DNA from: Hanstruepera neustonica
GTDB lineage: Bacteria > Bacteroidota > Bacteroidia > Flavobacteriales > Flavobacteriaceae
Direction: 5' to 3'
DNA: 64,000 bases
Assembly (NCBI RefSeq): GCF_002895005.1
Contig: NZ_POWF01000008.1
Span: forward strand, 62,001 to 126,000
Shown: piece by piece, positions 27,753 to 36,269 of the stretch
How the letters are laid out: each line of letters opens with the position of its first letter
How positions within the stretch are numbered: the first letter of the stretch is position 1
Position numbers and translations under genes: made by a program
The notes under the pieces: model-generated
Databases searched by the model: none
What the model saw: the letters and a program-made list of their open reading frames with translations, nothing else
Told to the model about the DNA's origin: nothing

Positions 27753-29590
27753 TGAAACAATTTTACACAGTACTTTTTACACTATTCACGCTAGCAAGCT
27801 TTGCTCAAATTCCTTCAGGCTATTATGACTATGCCACAGGAACTGGTTACGAATTAAAAACACAACTCAAAAAAATAATTGATAATGTAGATGATCCAGA
27901 AATCAACAATACAGTTGAGGTCGAACATATGGATCAAGGATACGATGCCATTGATACATTCTTTGCTACATACGATCTGGACGACTATTACGAAACAGCC
28001 AGCAATACCATTCTAGATATTTATTCAGAAAACCCTGATGGAAACGATCCTTACAATTTTAGTCCAGTGACAGATGAATGCGGAGAATACAGTGCCGAAG
28101 GCGACTGCTACAACAAGGAGCACATTATTCCGCAGTCGGTTTTTAGTTCCAATTCACCTATGCGTGGTGATGCCCATCAATTATTACCATCAGATGGTCG
28201 TGTTAATGGATTTAGGAGTAATGCGCCTTATGGTCGTGTGGACGATAGTCAATTAAGTAGTCAAAGTGGTATTACCAATCCAACTCAAAATGGTTCCAAA
28301 TTGGGCAATAACTTAAACAGTGGCTATTCAGCTGGTTATACTAATGAGGTTTTTGAACCTATTGATGAATTTAAAGGTGATGTGGCACGTATCTATTTTT
28401 ACTTTGTGACACGTTATGAAGATCAAGTAAGCGCTTGGTCCACTTATGACATGTTTGATGGAAGTAGTGATAAGGCTATAGCCGATCCGTTTTTAACAAT
28501 ATTGAGAACTTGGCATGAAATGGACCCGGTTTCTCAAAAGGAAATTGATAGAAACAATAATATTTTTTACAATCACCAATCCAATCGGAATCCGTTTGTA
28601 GATCATCCAGAATGGGTGGCATTAGTCTGGGACACCGATCCTGACACCGAAAATCCAACTGCTCCAACTAATTTAGTAGCCTCAAATCCTACTGGTAATT
28701 CTATTGATTTGGATTGGAATGCATCTACTGATAATATTGGCGTGGTAGGTTATAACTATTACATTGATGATGTTTATTCGGCAACTGTTCTGAACACAAC
28801 TACCTCTAATACGGTTTTAGGTTTATCACCAAATACCAATTATTGTTTCAAAATAACAGCTATCGATGCTGCTGGAAATGAATCAGGGTTTAGTAATGAA
28901 GCTTGCGAAACGACTTTAGAAAACACCAACCTTCTTTGTATTGATGAAAGTTTTGAAAACATGCCAGCTAATTCAAGTTCATATTCATTTAGAACATGGA
29001 CTGGTGATCAGGGTATTACATGGGATGCTACTGACGCCAGAACAGATCAAACACTAAACGGAAGCCGAGCCATAACGATTAGAAATGGAGAATTAATCCT
29101 AAATGACTCAAATTTTCCAATAGAAGAATTAACAGTCACAACACAACGTGTTTTCTCTGGAGATTCTGGCACCTTTGATCTAGTGATTAATGGAAGTGTC
29201 ATTGGGACTATTCCTTACGGTGATTCTCCTGTAACCACAACAATACCATGTAATATTAATAATGTTGTTGATTTATCAATAAACAATAATAGCAACCCAT
29301 CAAACCGTGTTATGTTTGATGATTTAAATTGGTCTTGCTTTTTATTAAGTAACGAAGAATTTACTCAAAATACATTTACCTTATATCCTAACCCTGTTTC
29401 AGGAAATCATATTACAGTCAATGCAACGGAATCATTGGATTATGAAATCTATGATTTACTAGGAAAGTTAACTTTAAAAGGGACGTCTCAAAATGGTGAA
29501 ATTCATGTTGGAAAGCTCACAAAAGGTGTTTACTTGATAAAGCTTCAAAAAGGCAATAAAACGATTACCAAAAAACTAATCAAACAATAA
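27752..29590 (+). CDS. secreted endonuclease I with FN3 and T9SS sorting domain
   Basis: 612 residues. Signal peptide (QFYTVLFTLFTLASFAQ), then endonuclease I of the His-Me finger type with 'CYNKEHIIPQSVFSS' and 'GDAHQLLPSDGRVNGFRSN' (about residues 30-285). Next are a fibronectin type III domain (PTAPTNLVASNPTGNSIDLDW, about 300-390), a further beta module (about 395-530) and a T9SS tail with 'FTLYPNPVSGNHITVN' and 'GVYLIKLQKGNKTITKKLIKQ'. It would degrade extracellular DNA for nutrients or biofilm turnover. It is joined to the RsmB-like gene by a one-base overlap. Confidence 0.92.
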   Translation: MKQFYTVLFTLFTLASFAQIPSGYYDYATGTGYELKTQLKKIIDNVDDPEINNTVEVEHMDQGYDAIDTFFATYDLDDYYETASNTILDIYSENPDGNDPYNFSPVTDECGEYSAEGDCYNKEHIIPQSVFSSNSPMRGDAHQLLPSDGRVNGFRSNAPYGRVDDSQLSSQSGITNPTQNGSKLGNNLNSGYSAGYTNEVFEPIDEFKGDVARIYFYFVTRYEDQVSAWSTYDMFDGSSDKAIADPFLTILRTWHEMDPVSQKEIDRNNNIFYNHQSNRNPFVDHPEWVALVWDTDPDTENPTAPTNLVASNPTGNSIDLDWNASTDNIGVVGYNYYIDDVYSATVLNTTTSNTVLGLSPNTNYCFKITAIDAAGNESGFSNEACETTLENTNLLCIDESFENMPANSSSYSFRTWTGDQGITWDATDARTDQTLNGSRAITIRNGELILNDSNFPIEELTVTTQRVFSGDSGTFDLVINGSVIGTIPYGDSPVTTTIPCNINNVVDLSINNNSNPSNRVMFDDLNWSCFLLSNEEFTQNTFTLYPNPVSGNHITVNATESLDYEIYDLLGKLTLKGTSQNGEIHVGKLTKGVYLIKLQKGNKTITKKLIKQ

Positions 29591-29592
29591 TT

Positions 29593-29622
29593 AAAAAAGC
29601 GACTGAAATCAGTCGCTTTTTT
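29593..29622 (+). terminator. intrinsic terminator after nuclease gene
   Basis: Stem AAAAAAGCGACTG / CAGTCGCTTTTTT closely following the stop at 29590. Confidence 0.9.
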
Positions 29623-29694
29623 GTTGGTTAATAAGAACGTGAATAACTAAATTTTTTCATCCAGATTAATAGATACTATTACGATGAAAAAAAG

Positions 29695-29702
29695 TAAATT
29701 TG
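29695..29702 (+). promoter_or_regulatory. purL -7 promoter element
   Basis: TAAATTTG, full match to the -7 consensus. It lies downstream of the ATG at 29684 and 33 bases upstream of the ATG at 29735, so translation must begin at the latter. Confidence 0.55.
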
Positions 29703-29734
29703 CACTTTCAAAACACAACTATAACAAAAACATA

Positions 29735-32700
29735 ATGATTCATTTCTTTGGAAACCAAAACAGCAAGGTATTTGCTGTTCAAGCAACAAAAGAATTATCA
29801 ACCGACACCATTACAAAACTAGTATGGGTTTTTGGCAACCAACCTAAAATAGAACAAGCATCATTGGATGCTTTTTTTGTTGGTCCACGCGCTGCCATGA
29901 TCACACCTTGGAGTACCAATGCTGTTGAGATTACCCAAAACATGGGGATTGAGGGTATTGTTCGTATTGAAGAATTTAAAGCTGTTGCTGAAGATTTCAA
30001 GGGTTATGACCCCATGATTTCTCAAAAATATAAAGGTCTGAATCAAGATAGTTTCACCATTAACATTCAGCCTGAAGCCATCAGAAATATTAAAGACATT
30101 GCCTCTTACAATGCTCAAGAAGGATTGGCCTTAAATGATGAAGAAGTTGACTATTTAAACAACCTTTCCAAAAAATTGGGCAGACCACTTACAGACTCTG
30201 AAGTCTATGGGTTCGCACAAATAAACTCTGAGCATTGTCGCCACAAAATATTCAACGGTACGTTTGTTATTGATGGTGAGGAAAAACCGATGTCACTTTT
30301 CAAGATGATTAGAGAGACCTCAAACAAAAATCCTAACGATATTGTCTCGGCTTATAAAGATAACGTGGCTTTTATAAAAGGCCCTAAAGTGGAACAATTT
30401 GCACCCAAACGTGCCGATGTTCCTGACTATTACCAAACCAAAGATTTTGAATCGGTTATTTCCTTAAAAGCTGAAACTCACAACTTCCCGACTACGGTTG
30501 AACCTTTTAACGGTGCTGCTACTGGCTCTGGTGGTGAAATCCGTGACCGTCTGGCTGGTGGTAAAGGTTCTATTCCTTTAGCAGGAACGGCTGTTTATAT
30601 GACCTCGTACTCGCGTTTAGAAGAAAACCGCCCTTGGGAACAAGCCATGAAAGAGCGCGATTGGCTCTACCAAACACCAATGGATATTTTAATCAAAGCA
30701 TCCAATGGCGCATCGGATTTTGGTAACAAATTCGGACAACCACTTATTGCTGGTTCAGTATTAACCTTTGAGCATGAAGAGGAAGCCCGCAAACTCGGTT
30801 TTGACAAAGTCATCATGCTTGCAGGAGGTATTGGTTATGGTAAGGCAAACCAAGCTTTAAAAGATACACCTCAAACAGGTGATAAAGTAGTCATTCTAGG
30901 TGGGGAAAACTACCGTATTGGAATGGGTGGTGCAGCGGTTTCCAGTGCCGATACTGGAGAATTCTCAACAGGTATTGAATTGAATGCCGTTCAACGTTCC
31001 AATCCAGAAATGCAGAAACGGGCAGCCAATGCTGTTCGTGGTATGGTAGAAAGCGACGAAAACTATATTGTTTCCATTCACGATCATGGAGCTGGTGGTC
31101 ATTTAAACTGTTTAAGCGAGTTGGTTGAAGATACTGGTGGACATATTGATTTAGATAAATTACCAGTTGGAGACCCAACACTTTCTGACAAAGAAATTAT
31201 CGGTAACGAGTCGCAAGAACGTATGGGGTTGGTAATTGCTGAAAAGCATTTAGAAACCCTTCAAAAAATTGCCGATAGAGAGCGTTCTCCAATGTACACG
31301 GTTGGTAATGTAACCGGTGACCACCGCTTTACATTTGAATCTAAAACCAAGGGCAACAAACCTATGGATTTAGCCATGGAAGATATGTTTGGAAGCTCAC
31401 CAAAAACAATAATGACAGACAACACGGTTACACGAAATTATACCGATTTAGCTTACAATAAAGATAAGTTTTACGATTATCTAGACCAATTATTACAACT
31501 GGAAGCGGTTGCTTGCAAAGACTGGCTTACCAATAAAGTAGACAGATGTGTTGGCGGTAAGGTAGCGAAACAACAATGTGTTGGCCCATTACAAATCCCG
31601 TTAAACAACGTAGGCGTAATGGCATTGGATTTTAAAGGCAAGGAAGGTATTGCAACCTCAATTGGCCACTCACCTATATCCGGATTAATAGATCCGGTTG
31701 CAGGTAGTCGTAATTCTATAACAGAAGCCTTAACCAACATCATTTGGGCGCCTTTAAAAGACGGTTTAAAAAACGTATCGCTTTCTGCCAACTGGATGTG
31801 GCCTTGTAGAAACGAAGGCGAAGACGCCCGTTTGTACGAAGCGGTGCAAGCCGTGTCAGAGTTTGCTATTGCTTTAGGTATCAATGTACCTACAGGAAAG
31901 GATTCGCTTTCTATGAAGCAGAAATATCCTAACGAAGAAGTGATTGCCCCTGGAACCGTGATTATTTCGGCTGGTGCTAACTGTACGGATATTACCAAAG
32001 TAGTTGAACCTGTATTGCAACGCAATGGTGGCGCTATTTACTATATCAACTTGTCTCAAGACAACTTTAAACTGGGTGGTAGTTCCTTTGGGCAAGTGGT
32101 GAATAAAATTGGAAATGAAGCACCTACCGTAAAAAGTGCCGACTATGTAAAAACGGTGTTCAATACCATTCAACAGTTGATTGTTGACGAACAAATTGTC
32201 GCAGGGCACGATGTGGCCTCTGGTGGCTTGATTACCACGCTTCTTGAAATGTGTTTTGCCGATAACAATTTAGGAGCTGAACTAGACATCACGGCTTTAG
32301 CTGAAAATGATTCCTTTAAAGTCCTGTTTGCCGAAAATGCCGGTTTGGTTATTCAAGCTGCTGATGGGTCTATTGAAACAGTTTTAGCTGAAGCCAATAT
32401 CGAGTTTTTCAACATAGGAAAAGTAACCGAAAGTGATGTGTTAAGCATCATTAACGGTACTGATGTCTTTACCATGACTGTGTCACGCTTACGTGATATG
32501 TGGTACAAAACCTCATTCCTACTCGACCAAAAACAAACAGCAAACGGGTTGGCAAAAGACCGTTTTGACAACTATAAAAACCAACCCCTTCAATATAAAT
32601 TCCCCGCACATTTTACAGGACTTCTCGACTCCGCTCGAAGTGACAAGAGCGTGTCAGGTCGAGCGCAGTCGAGACCTAAAGCCGCTATTTTAAGAGAAAA

Positions 32701-33418
32701 AGGCAGCAACTCCGAACGCGAAATGGCAAACGCCATGTACTTGGCTGGTTTTGATGTGAAAGACGTCCACATGACTGATTTAATTTCGGGGCGTGAAACC
32801 TTGGAAGACATTCAATTCTTGGGTGCTGTTGGTGGATTCTCAAACTCCGATGTGTTAGGCTCTGCCAAAGGTTGGGCAGGCGCCATTAAATACAACGAAA
32901 AAGCCAATGAAGTCATTAAAAACTTCTTTGCCAGAGAAGACACGCTGTCTGTGGGTATTTGTAACGGTTGCCAATTGTGGATGGAGTTAGATTTAATAAA
33001 CCCAGACCATGAGCAGCATGGTAAAATGACTTATAACGACTCCCATAAACACGAAAGTGCCTTTACGTCTGTAAAAGTTCAAGAGAACAATTCGGTGATG
33101 TTAGCATCATTAGCAGGCAGCACCTTAGGCGTTTGGATTTCACATGGTGAAGGCAAATTCAGTTTACCCTATGCCGAAGACAAGTATCACATTGTGGCTA
33201 AATATGGTTACGAAGGCTATCCGCACAACCCAAATGGCTCCGATTTTAACACCGCCATGATGTGTGATAAAACAGGTCGCCATTTAGTAACCATGCCGCA
33301 TATAGAGCGCTCCACCTTCCAATGGAACTGGGCAAACTACCCTAAAGGCAGAAAAGACGAAGTCTCTCCTTGGTTGGAAGCCTTTGTAAATGCCAGAAAA
33401 TGGATTGAGAATAGATAA
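29735..33418 (+). CDS. purL: phosphoribosylformylglycinamidine synthase (long form)
   Basis: 1227 residues from ATG 29735 (MIHFFGNQNSKVF). This is the single-chain FGAM synthase of purine synthesis, using glutamine and ATP. The N-terminal linker is followed by 'NSEHCRHKIFNG', 'SLKAETHNFPTTVEPFNGAATGSGGEIRD' and a duplicated synthetase domain. The C-terminal class I glutaminase has 'LSVGICNGCQLW' with nucleophile C1076, and 'THE'-type residues near 'NPNGSDFNTAMMCDKTGRHLVTMPHIERS'. Just before the glutaminase (about residues 963-980) lies a palindromic repeat insertion (see 32623-32674). Long antisense frames inside it are coding shadows. Confidence 0.96.
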   Translation: MIHFFGNQNSKVFAVQATKELSTDTITKLVWVFGNQPKIEQASLDAFFVGPRAAMITPWSTNAVEITQNMGIEGIVRIEEFKAVAEDFKGYDPMISQKYKGLNQDSFTINIQPEAIRNIKDIASYNAQEGLALNDEEVDYLNNLSKKLGRPLTDSEVYGFAQINSEHCRHKIFNGTFVIDGEEKPMSLFKMIRETSNKNPNDIVSAYKDNVAFIKGPKVEQFAPKRADVPDYYQTKDFESVISLKAETHNFPTTVEPFNGAATGSGGEIRDRLAGGKGSIPLAGTAVYMTSYSRLEENRPWEQAMKERDWLYQTPMDILIKASNGASDFGNKFGQPLIAGSVLTFEHEEEARKLGFDKVIMLAGGIGYGKANQALKDTPQTGDKVVILGGENYRIGMGGAAVSSADTGEFSTGIELNAVQRSNPEMQKRAANAVRGMVESDENYIVSIHDHGAGGHLNCLSELVEDTGGHIDLDKLPVGDPTLSDKEIIGNESQERMGLVIAEKHLETLQKIADRERSPMYTVGNVTGDHRFTFESKTKGNKPMDLAMEDMFGSSPKTIMTDNTVTRNYTDLAYNKDKFYDYLDQLLQLEAVACKDWLTNKVDRCVGGKVAKQQCVGPLQIPLNNVGVMALDFKGKEGIATSIGHSPISGLIDPVAGSRNSITEALTNIIWAPLKDGLKNVSLSANWMWPCRNEGEDARLYEAVQAVSEFAIALGINVPTGKDSLSMKQKYPNEEVIAPGTVIISAGANCTDITKVVEPVLQRNGGAIYYINLSQDNFKLGGSSFGQVVNKIGNEAPTVKSADYVKTVFNTIQQLIVDEQIVAGHDVASGGLITTLLEMCFADNNLGAELDITALAENDSFKVLFAENAGLVIQAADGSIETVLAEANIEFFNIGKVTESDVLSIINGTDVFTMTVSRLRDMWYKTSFLLDQKQTANGLAKDRFDNYKNQPLQYKFPAHFTGLLDSARSDKSVSGRAQSRPKAAILREKGSNSEREMANAMYLAGFDVKDVHMTDLISGRETLEDIQFLGAVGGFSNSDVLGSAKGWAGAIKYNEKANEVIKNFFAREDTLSVGICNGCQLWMELDLINPDHEQHGKMTYNDSHKHESAFTSVKVQENNSVMLASLAGSTLGVWISHGEGKFSLPYAEDKYHIVAKYGYEGYPHNPNGSDFNTAMMCDKTGRHLVTMPHIERSTFQWNWANYPKGRKDEVSPWLEAFVNARKWIENR
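32623..32674. repeat. palindromic repeat inserted in frame in purL
   Basis: Two 23-base arms (32623-32645 and 32652-32674) are reverse complements at 20 of 23 positions, separated by 6 bases. Each arm has the core TCTCGACT-CGCTCGA-TGACA. The repeat is GC-rich against AT-rich surroundings. It keeps the frame open and encodes 'SARSDKSVSGRAQSR' in the linker between the synthetase and glutaminase domains of PurL. No other copy with this core is in the window. Confidence 0.8.
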
Positions 33419-33419
33419 T

Positions 33420-33451
33420 AAAAAAGGAGCTTAAACATAAGCTCCTTTTTT
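33420..33451 (+). terminator. intrinsic terminator of purL
   Basis: Stem AAAAAAGGAGCTTA / TAAGCTCCTTTTTT with a 4-base loop, immediately after the purL stop. Confidence 0.9.
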
Positions 33452-33455
33452 CGTT

Positions 33456-33470
33456 GGGATGACAGGATTT
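33456..33470 (-). repeat. copy of the 3' end of tRNA-Pro
   Basis: GGGATGACAGGATTT on the plus strand is identical over 15 bases to 33591-33605 in the intact tRNA-Pro, i.e. its acceptor and T-stem 3' half. It sits 118 bases beyond the tRNA 3' end. It could be an attachment-site scar or a remnant of a tandem tRNA array. Confidence 0.55.
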
Positions 33471-33500
33471 AGAGAATCCCTTAACATCGCTTATGTTGCA

Positions 33501-33521
33501 AAATAAAGCAGTGCTTTATTT
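33501..33521. repeat. hairpin downstream of tRNA-Pro
   Basis: Perfect 9-bp stem AAATAAAGC / GCTTTATTT with a 3-base loop, flanked by T-rich sequence on one side and A-rich on the other. It may terminate the minus-strand tRNA transcript or a purL read-through. Confidence 0.4.
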
Positions 33522-33537
33522 TTAATATAAAGCTTAA

Positions 33538-33573
33538 AGTTCTTTTAAGAAAGCAAGCTTTCTTAAAAGAACT
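33538..33573. repeat. perfect 16-bp inverted repeat downstream of tRNA-Pro
   Basis: AGTTCTTTTAAGAAAG, 4-base loop, exact reverse complement. It lies 16 bases beyond the 3' end of the minus-strand tRNA. Too AT-rich and without a terminal T run to be a classic terminator; it may be an RNA-processing stem or a remnant of a small mobile element. Confidence 0.5.
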
Positions 33574-33588
33574 CTCTGCTTTATCTTG

Positions 33589-33663
33589 TCGGGATGACAG
33601 GATTTGAACCTGCGACCACACGGCCCCCAGCCGTGTACGCTAACCGGACTGCGCCACATCCCG
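33589..33663 (-). tRNA. tRNA-Pro(GGG)
   Basis: 75 bases on the minus strand, from C at 33663 to the discriminator A at 33589. The acceptor stem CGGGATG pairs with CATCCCG. The anticodon arm is CACGG-CTGGGGG-CCGTG, giving anticodon GGG (Pro). The T arm has TTCAAAT. The CCA end is not encoded (AAC follows instead). Both flanks contain damaged partial copies of this tRNA. Confidence 0.93.
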
Positions 33664-33687
33664 AATTAATTATTATTGTACCTTCTA

Positions 33688-33765
33688 CTGCGACCATTCC
33701 GCCTCTAGCGGAATACGCTAACCGGACGGAGCCTGTCTCGAGCATTGCCGAGAGGCCACATCCCG
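33688..33765 (-). pseudogene. degenerate tRNA-Pro relic with hairpin insertion
   Basis: On the minus strand the 5' part matches the intact tRNA (CGGGATGTGGC). Then 27 bases (33754-33728) that fold on themselves (outer GCCT/AGGC, inner CTCG/CGAG) replace 3 bases of the D arm. Next 'GTCCGGTTAGCGTA' matches again. The anticodon arm has changed on both sides in a compensated way to TTCCG-CTAGAGG-CGGAA. After 'GGTCGCAG' the T arm and 3' acceptor are missing. It cannot fold as a normal tRNA. Confidence 0.65.
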
Positions 33766-33873
33766 ATTTTAAGACCACAAAAATACAAATGCTTTTTTTT
33801 ATAGCAATATGCTTCTTAAAAAATCAAGTATATTTATTATTTTGCAACGATACTAATTTTTTATCAATAATTC

Positions 33874-35640
33874 ATGGCCAATATTAAAAGACTATTTGAT
33901 TTTCCTTACCATCAATTGGAAACTTATAATCTAGAAAAAGCATTTACAACTAAATATAACGGAGAGTGGCAATCCATATCTACTCAAGAATATATTGATC
34001 AAGCTAATATGATTAGTCGTGGATTATTGCGTTTGGGTGTCAAACCCAATGACAAGATTGCTGTAATTTCTTCCAATAATAGAACCGAATGGAATATTGT
34101 TGATATTGGTATTTTACAAATTGGAGCCCAGAATGTGCCAATCTATCCCACCATTTCCAAAGAGGATTATGAATATATTTTAAAGCATTCAGAAGCCACC
34201 TATTGTTTTGTATCGGATAGCGATATTTTAGAAAAAATAAATGCTGTAAAAAACAATACACAACTAAAAACCATTTATACGTTTAATGAAATTGATGGTG
34301 AATCCCATTGGACAGATGTATTAAAACTTGGTGAAGACAATTCCAATCAAGATGAAGTGGAAAAGCTTAAAAATGCAGTCAAGCCAGATCATTTGGCAAC
34401 TTTAATATATACTTCTGGCACAACTGGCACACCAAAAGGCGTTATGCTCTCTCACAAAAATATTGTATCCAATGTTTTGGACAGCGAAAAACGGGTTCCT
34501 TTTGATTATGGAAAATCAAAAGCCTTGAGTTTTTTACCGGTCTGTCATGTCTTTGAACGTATGATTTTGTATCTATACCAATTTTGTGGTGTTGAAATTC
34601 ACTTTGCAGAATCCATAGAGGCCATGAGTGACAATTTAAAGGAAGTAAAACCTAATGTTATGACGGCAGTGCCAAGACTTTATGAAAAAGTTTTTGACAA
34701 AATAGTTGCTAAAGGCACAGAACTAACAGGACTTAAAAAAGCATTGTTTTTTTGGGCAATAGAGCTTGGTTTAAAATATGAGCCTTACGGTGTCAATGGT
34801 TGGTGGTATGAACAACAATTAAAATTGGCTAGAAAACTCATTTTTAGTAAATGGCAAGAGGGACTGGGTGGAAATTTGGAGTTAATGGTTTCAGGGAGTG
34901 CTGCTTTACAACCCAGATTAACCAGGGTTTTTGCCGCTGCAGGTATGCCAATAATGGAAGGATACGGACTTACGGAAACCTCTCCTGTCATATCGGTAAA
35001 CGACCAAAGAAATCATGGATTTAAAATTGGTACCGTAGGCCGATTGATTGACAATGTTGAAGTGAAAATTGCCGACGATGGTGAAATATTGGTTAAAGGC
35101 CCGAATGTGATGCAAGGCTATTACAAAGACCCTGAAAGAACAGCAGAAGTTATGACAGGTGACTACTTTCATACGGGAGATATCGGTGAAATTGACAAAG
35201 ACGGATTCCTAAAAATTACCGATAGAAAAAAAGAAATTTTTAAAACCTCTGGTGGAAAATATGTGGCTCCTGCCCTATTGGAAAACGAATTTAAACAGTC
35301 GCGGTTTATTGAACAGATTATGGTCATTGGTGAAGGCGAAAAAATGCCAGCAGCCCTCATTCAAATAAATTATGAATTTGTTCAAGAATGGGCTAAACGT
35401 CACAAAATAGATTACTCCAAAGAATCCATTATAGACAACCAGCAGTTAAAAGACAGAATTCAGGAAGAAATTGATACCGCAAATCAAAAATTTGGACATT
35501 GGGAACGAATTAAGAGATTTGAAATCACACCTGATATTTGGTCCATTGAAGGTGGTCACCTGACTCCTACCATGAAGATGAAACGAAAAGTCATCAAAGA
35601 AAAATATCTTAATCTCATTGAGAAAATTTACCGGTCATAA
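33874..35640 (+). CDS. fadD: long-chain fatty acid-CoA ligase
   Basis: 588-residue AMP-forming acyl-CoA synthetase that activates fatty acids to acyl-CoA with ATP. The P-loop-like motif is 'TLIYTSGTTGTPKGVMLSHKNI'. 'MPIMEGYGLTETSPVISVN', 'YFHTGDIGEIDKDGFLKITDRKKEIFKTSGGKYVAP' and the late 'LTPTMKMKRKVIKEKY' lysine are all present. It belongs to the long-chain/FAA1-like branch; the gene name is given for function. No close promoter match is certain. It lies upstream of the MarR-controlled beta-oxidation operon, which would use its product. Confidence 0.9.
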   Translation: MANIKRLFDFPYHQLETYNLEKAFTTKYNGEWQSISTQEYIDQANMISRGLLRLGVKPNDKIAVISSNNRTEWNIVDIGILQIGAQNVPIYPTISKEDYEYILKHSEATYCFVSDSDILEKINAVKNNTQLKTIYTFNEIDGESHWTDVLKLGEDNSNQDEVEKLKNAVKPDHLATLIYTSGTTGTPKGVMLSHKNIVSNVLDSEKRVPFDYGKSKALSFLPVCHVFERMILYLYQFCGVEIHFAESIEAMSDNLKEVKPNVMTAVPRLYEKVFDKIVAKGTELTGLKKALFFWAIELGLKYEPYGVNGWWYEQQLKLARKLIFSKWQEGLGGNLELMVSGSAALQPRLTRVFAAAGMPIMEGYGLTETSPVISVNDQRNHGFKIGTVGRLIDNVEVKIADDGEILVKGPNVMQGYYKDPERTAEVMTGDYFHTGDIGEIDKDGFLKITDRKKEIFKTSGGKYVAPALLENEFKQSRFIEQIMVIGEGEKMPAALIQINYEFVQEWAKRHKIDYSKESIIDNQQLKDRIQEEIDTANQKFGHWERIKRFEITPDIWSIEGGHLTPTMKMKRKVIKEKYLNLIEKIYRS

Positions 35641-35701
35641 GTTAACACTTAGTATTTCAGTTAATAACTATCCTCCTCTTAATAAGTTTGTTAGCCACTA
35701 A

Positions 35702-35719
35702 TATTCTATTTTTAGAATA
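35702..35719. promoter_or_regulatory. 7-4-7 inverted repeat before small membrane protein
   Basis: TATTCTA-TTTT-TAGAATA, 22 bases upstream of the ATG at 35742. It could be an operator or an RNA hairpin in the leader. Confidence 0.3.
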
Positions 35720-35741
35720 CTAACTAATACTTTTTAATAAT

Positions 35742-36134
35742 ATGAATACAAAAACTTTTATTGTAGGTGGTTTAGTGGGTGGTATTGTTGACTGGCTTTT
35801 AGGCTGGTTATTTTACGGAATTATTTTTTCTGATAAATTCCCACAACCAGACGAAACAACTAATGCCATGTTATTCATTACATGTGGATGCTTTGCTTTT
35901 GGTTTCTTTATGTCGTTTATTTTTAACAAATGGGCAGAAATAGCGACGTTAAGTGCAGGATTAAAAGCTGGTGCAATTATTGGCTTATTTATGGGATTGA
36001 TGGAAGGGTTTTTTAGTCTTGCCGATCAATCAACTCCAAACTATGAATTGTTTGGAATTGTAATATTCATATCAATTGTTATGTCTGCTGTAGTCGGTGC
36101 AGCCATAGGAATTGTAAATGGCAAAATGAATTAA
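35742..36134 (+). CDS. small integral membrane protein, function unknown
   Basis: 130 residues with about four membrane helices (5-30, 42-62, 70-92, 103-127) and Gly-rich packing motifs (GGLVGGIVDWLLGW, VVGAAIGIV). It resembles the DUF1761-like or general 'hypothetical membrane' families; I do not recognise a function. Single gene ended by a strong terminator at 36159. Confidence 0.7.
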   Translation: MNTKTFIVGGLVGGIVDWLLGWLFYGIIFSDKFPQPDETTNAMLFITCGCFAFGFFMSFIFNKWAEIATLSAGLKAGAIIGLFMGLMEGFFSLADQSTPNYELFGIVIFISIVMSAVVGAAIGIVNGKMN

Positions 36135-36158
36135 AACACTTTTTTTTATCGTTTTATT

Positions 36159-36186
36159 AGCGCTTCAATTATGAAGCGCTTTTTTT
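36159..36186 (+). terminator. intrinsic terminator
   Basis: Stem AGCGCTTCA / TGAAGCGCT with a 4-base loop and a T run, after the small membrane protein gene. The apparent MarR-frame ATG at 36171 lies inside it. Confidence 0.88.
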
Positions 36187-36211
36187 GTTTTAAGCTTAAT
36201 ATTTTTTTTGT

Positions 36212-36237
36212 AATTTATTATGCATGCATAATAAATT
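36212..36237. promoter_or_regulatory. 26-bp perfect palindrome, probable MarR operator
   Basis: AATTTATTATGCA followed by its exact reverse complement. It ends 4 bases before the -7 box TATATTTG (36242-36249) of the marR-fad operon, so a bound dimer would cover the -33 region and block transcription. Size and symmetry suit a MarR-family dimer. The site is autoregulatory by inference. Confidence 0.65.
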
Positions 36238-36241
36238 TTCT

Positions 36242-36249
36242 TATATTTG
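36242..36249 (+). promoter_or_regulatory. -7 element of the marR-fad operon
   Basis: TATATTTG, full match to TAnnTTTG, 20 bases upstream of ATG 36270. Confidence 0.6.
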
Positions 36250-36269
36250 AAATTCAAAATGTCACTTTC

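Noticed and set aside
31477-32025. 182-residue antisense frame in purL
   Set aside because: Shadow of a well-conserved gene on the opposite strand; no start context or family match. The same goes for the other antisense frames in purL, fadN and the BNR gene.
33581-33778. Open frames on both strands across the tRNA locus (65 aa minus, 97 aa plus)
   Set aside because: They translate the tRNA-Pro gene and its relic; the repeated SGCG..VRLAY peptide is a by-product of the duplicated tRNA sequence.
36171-36269. Upstream MarR start at 36171
   Set aside because: It lies inside a terminator hairpin and upstream of the operon promoter; the first 33 residues are hydrophobic and unlike the family.
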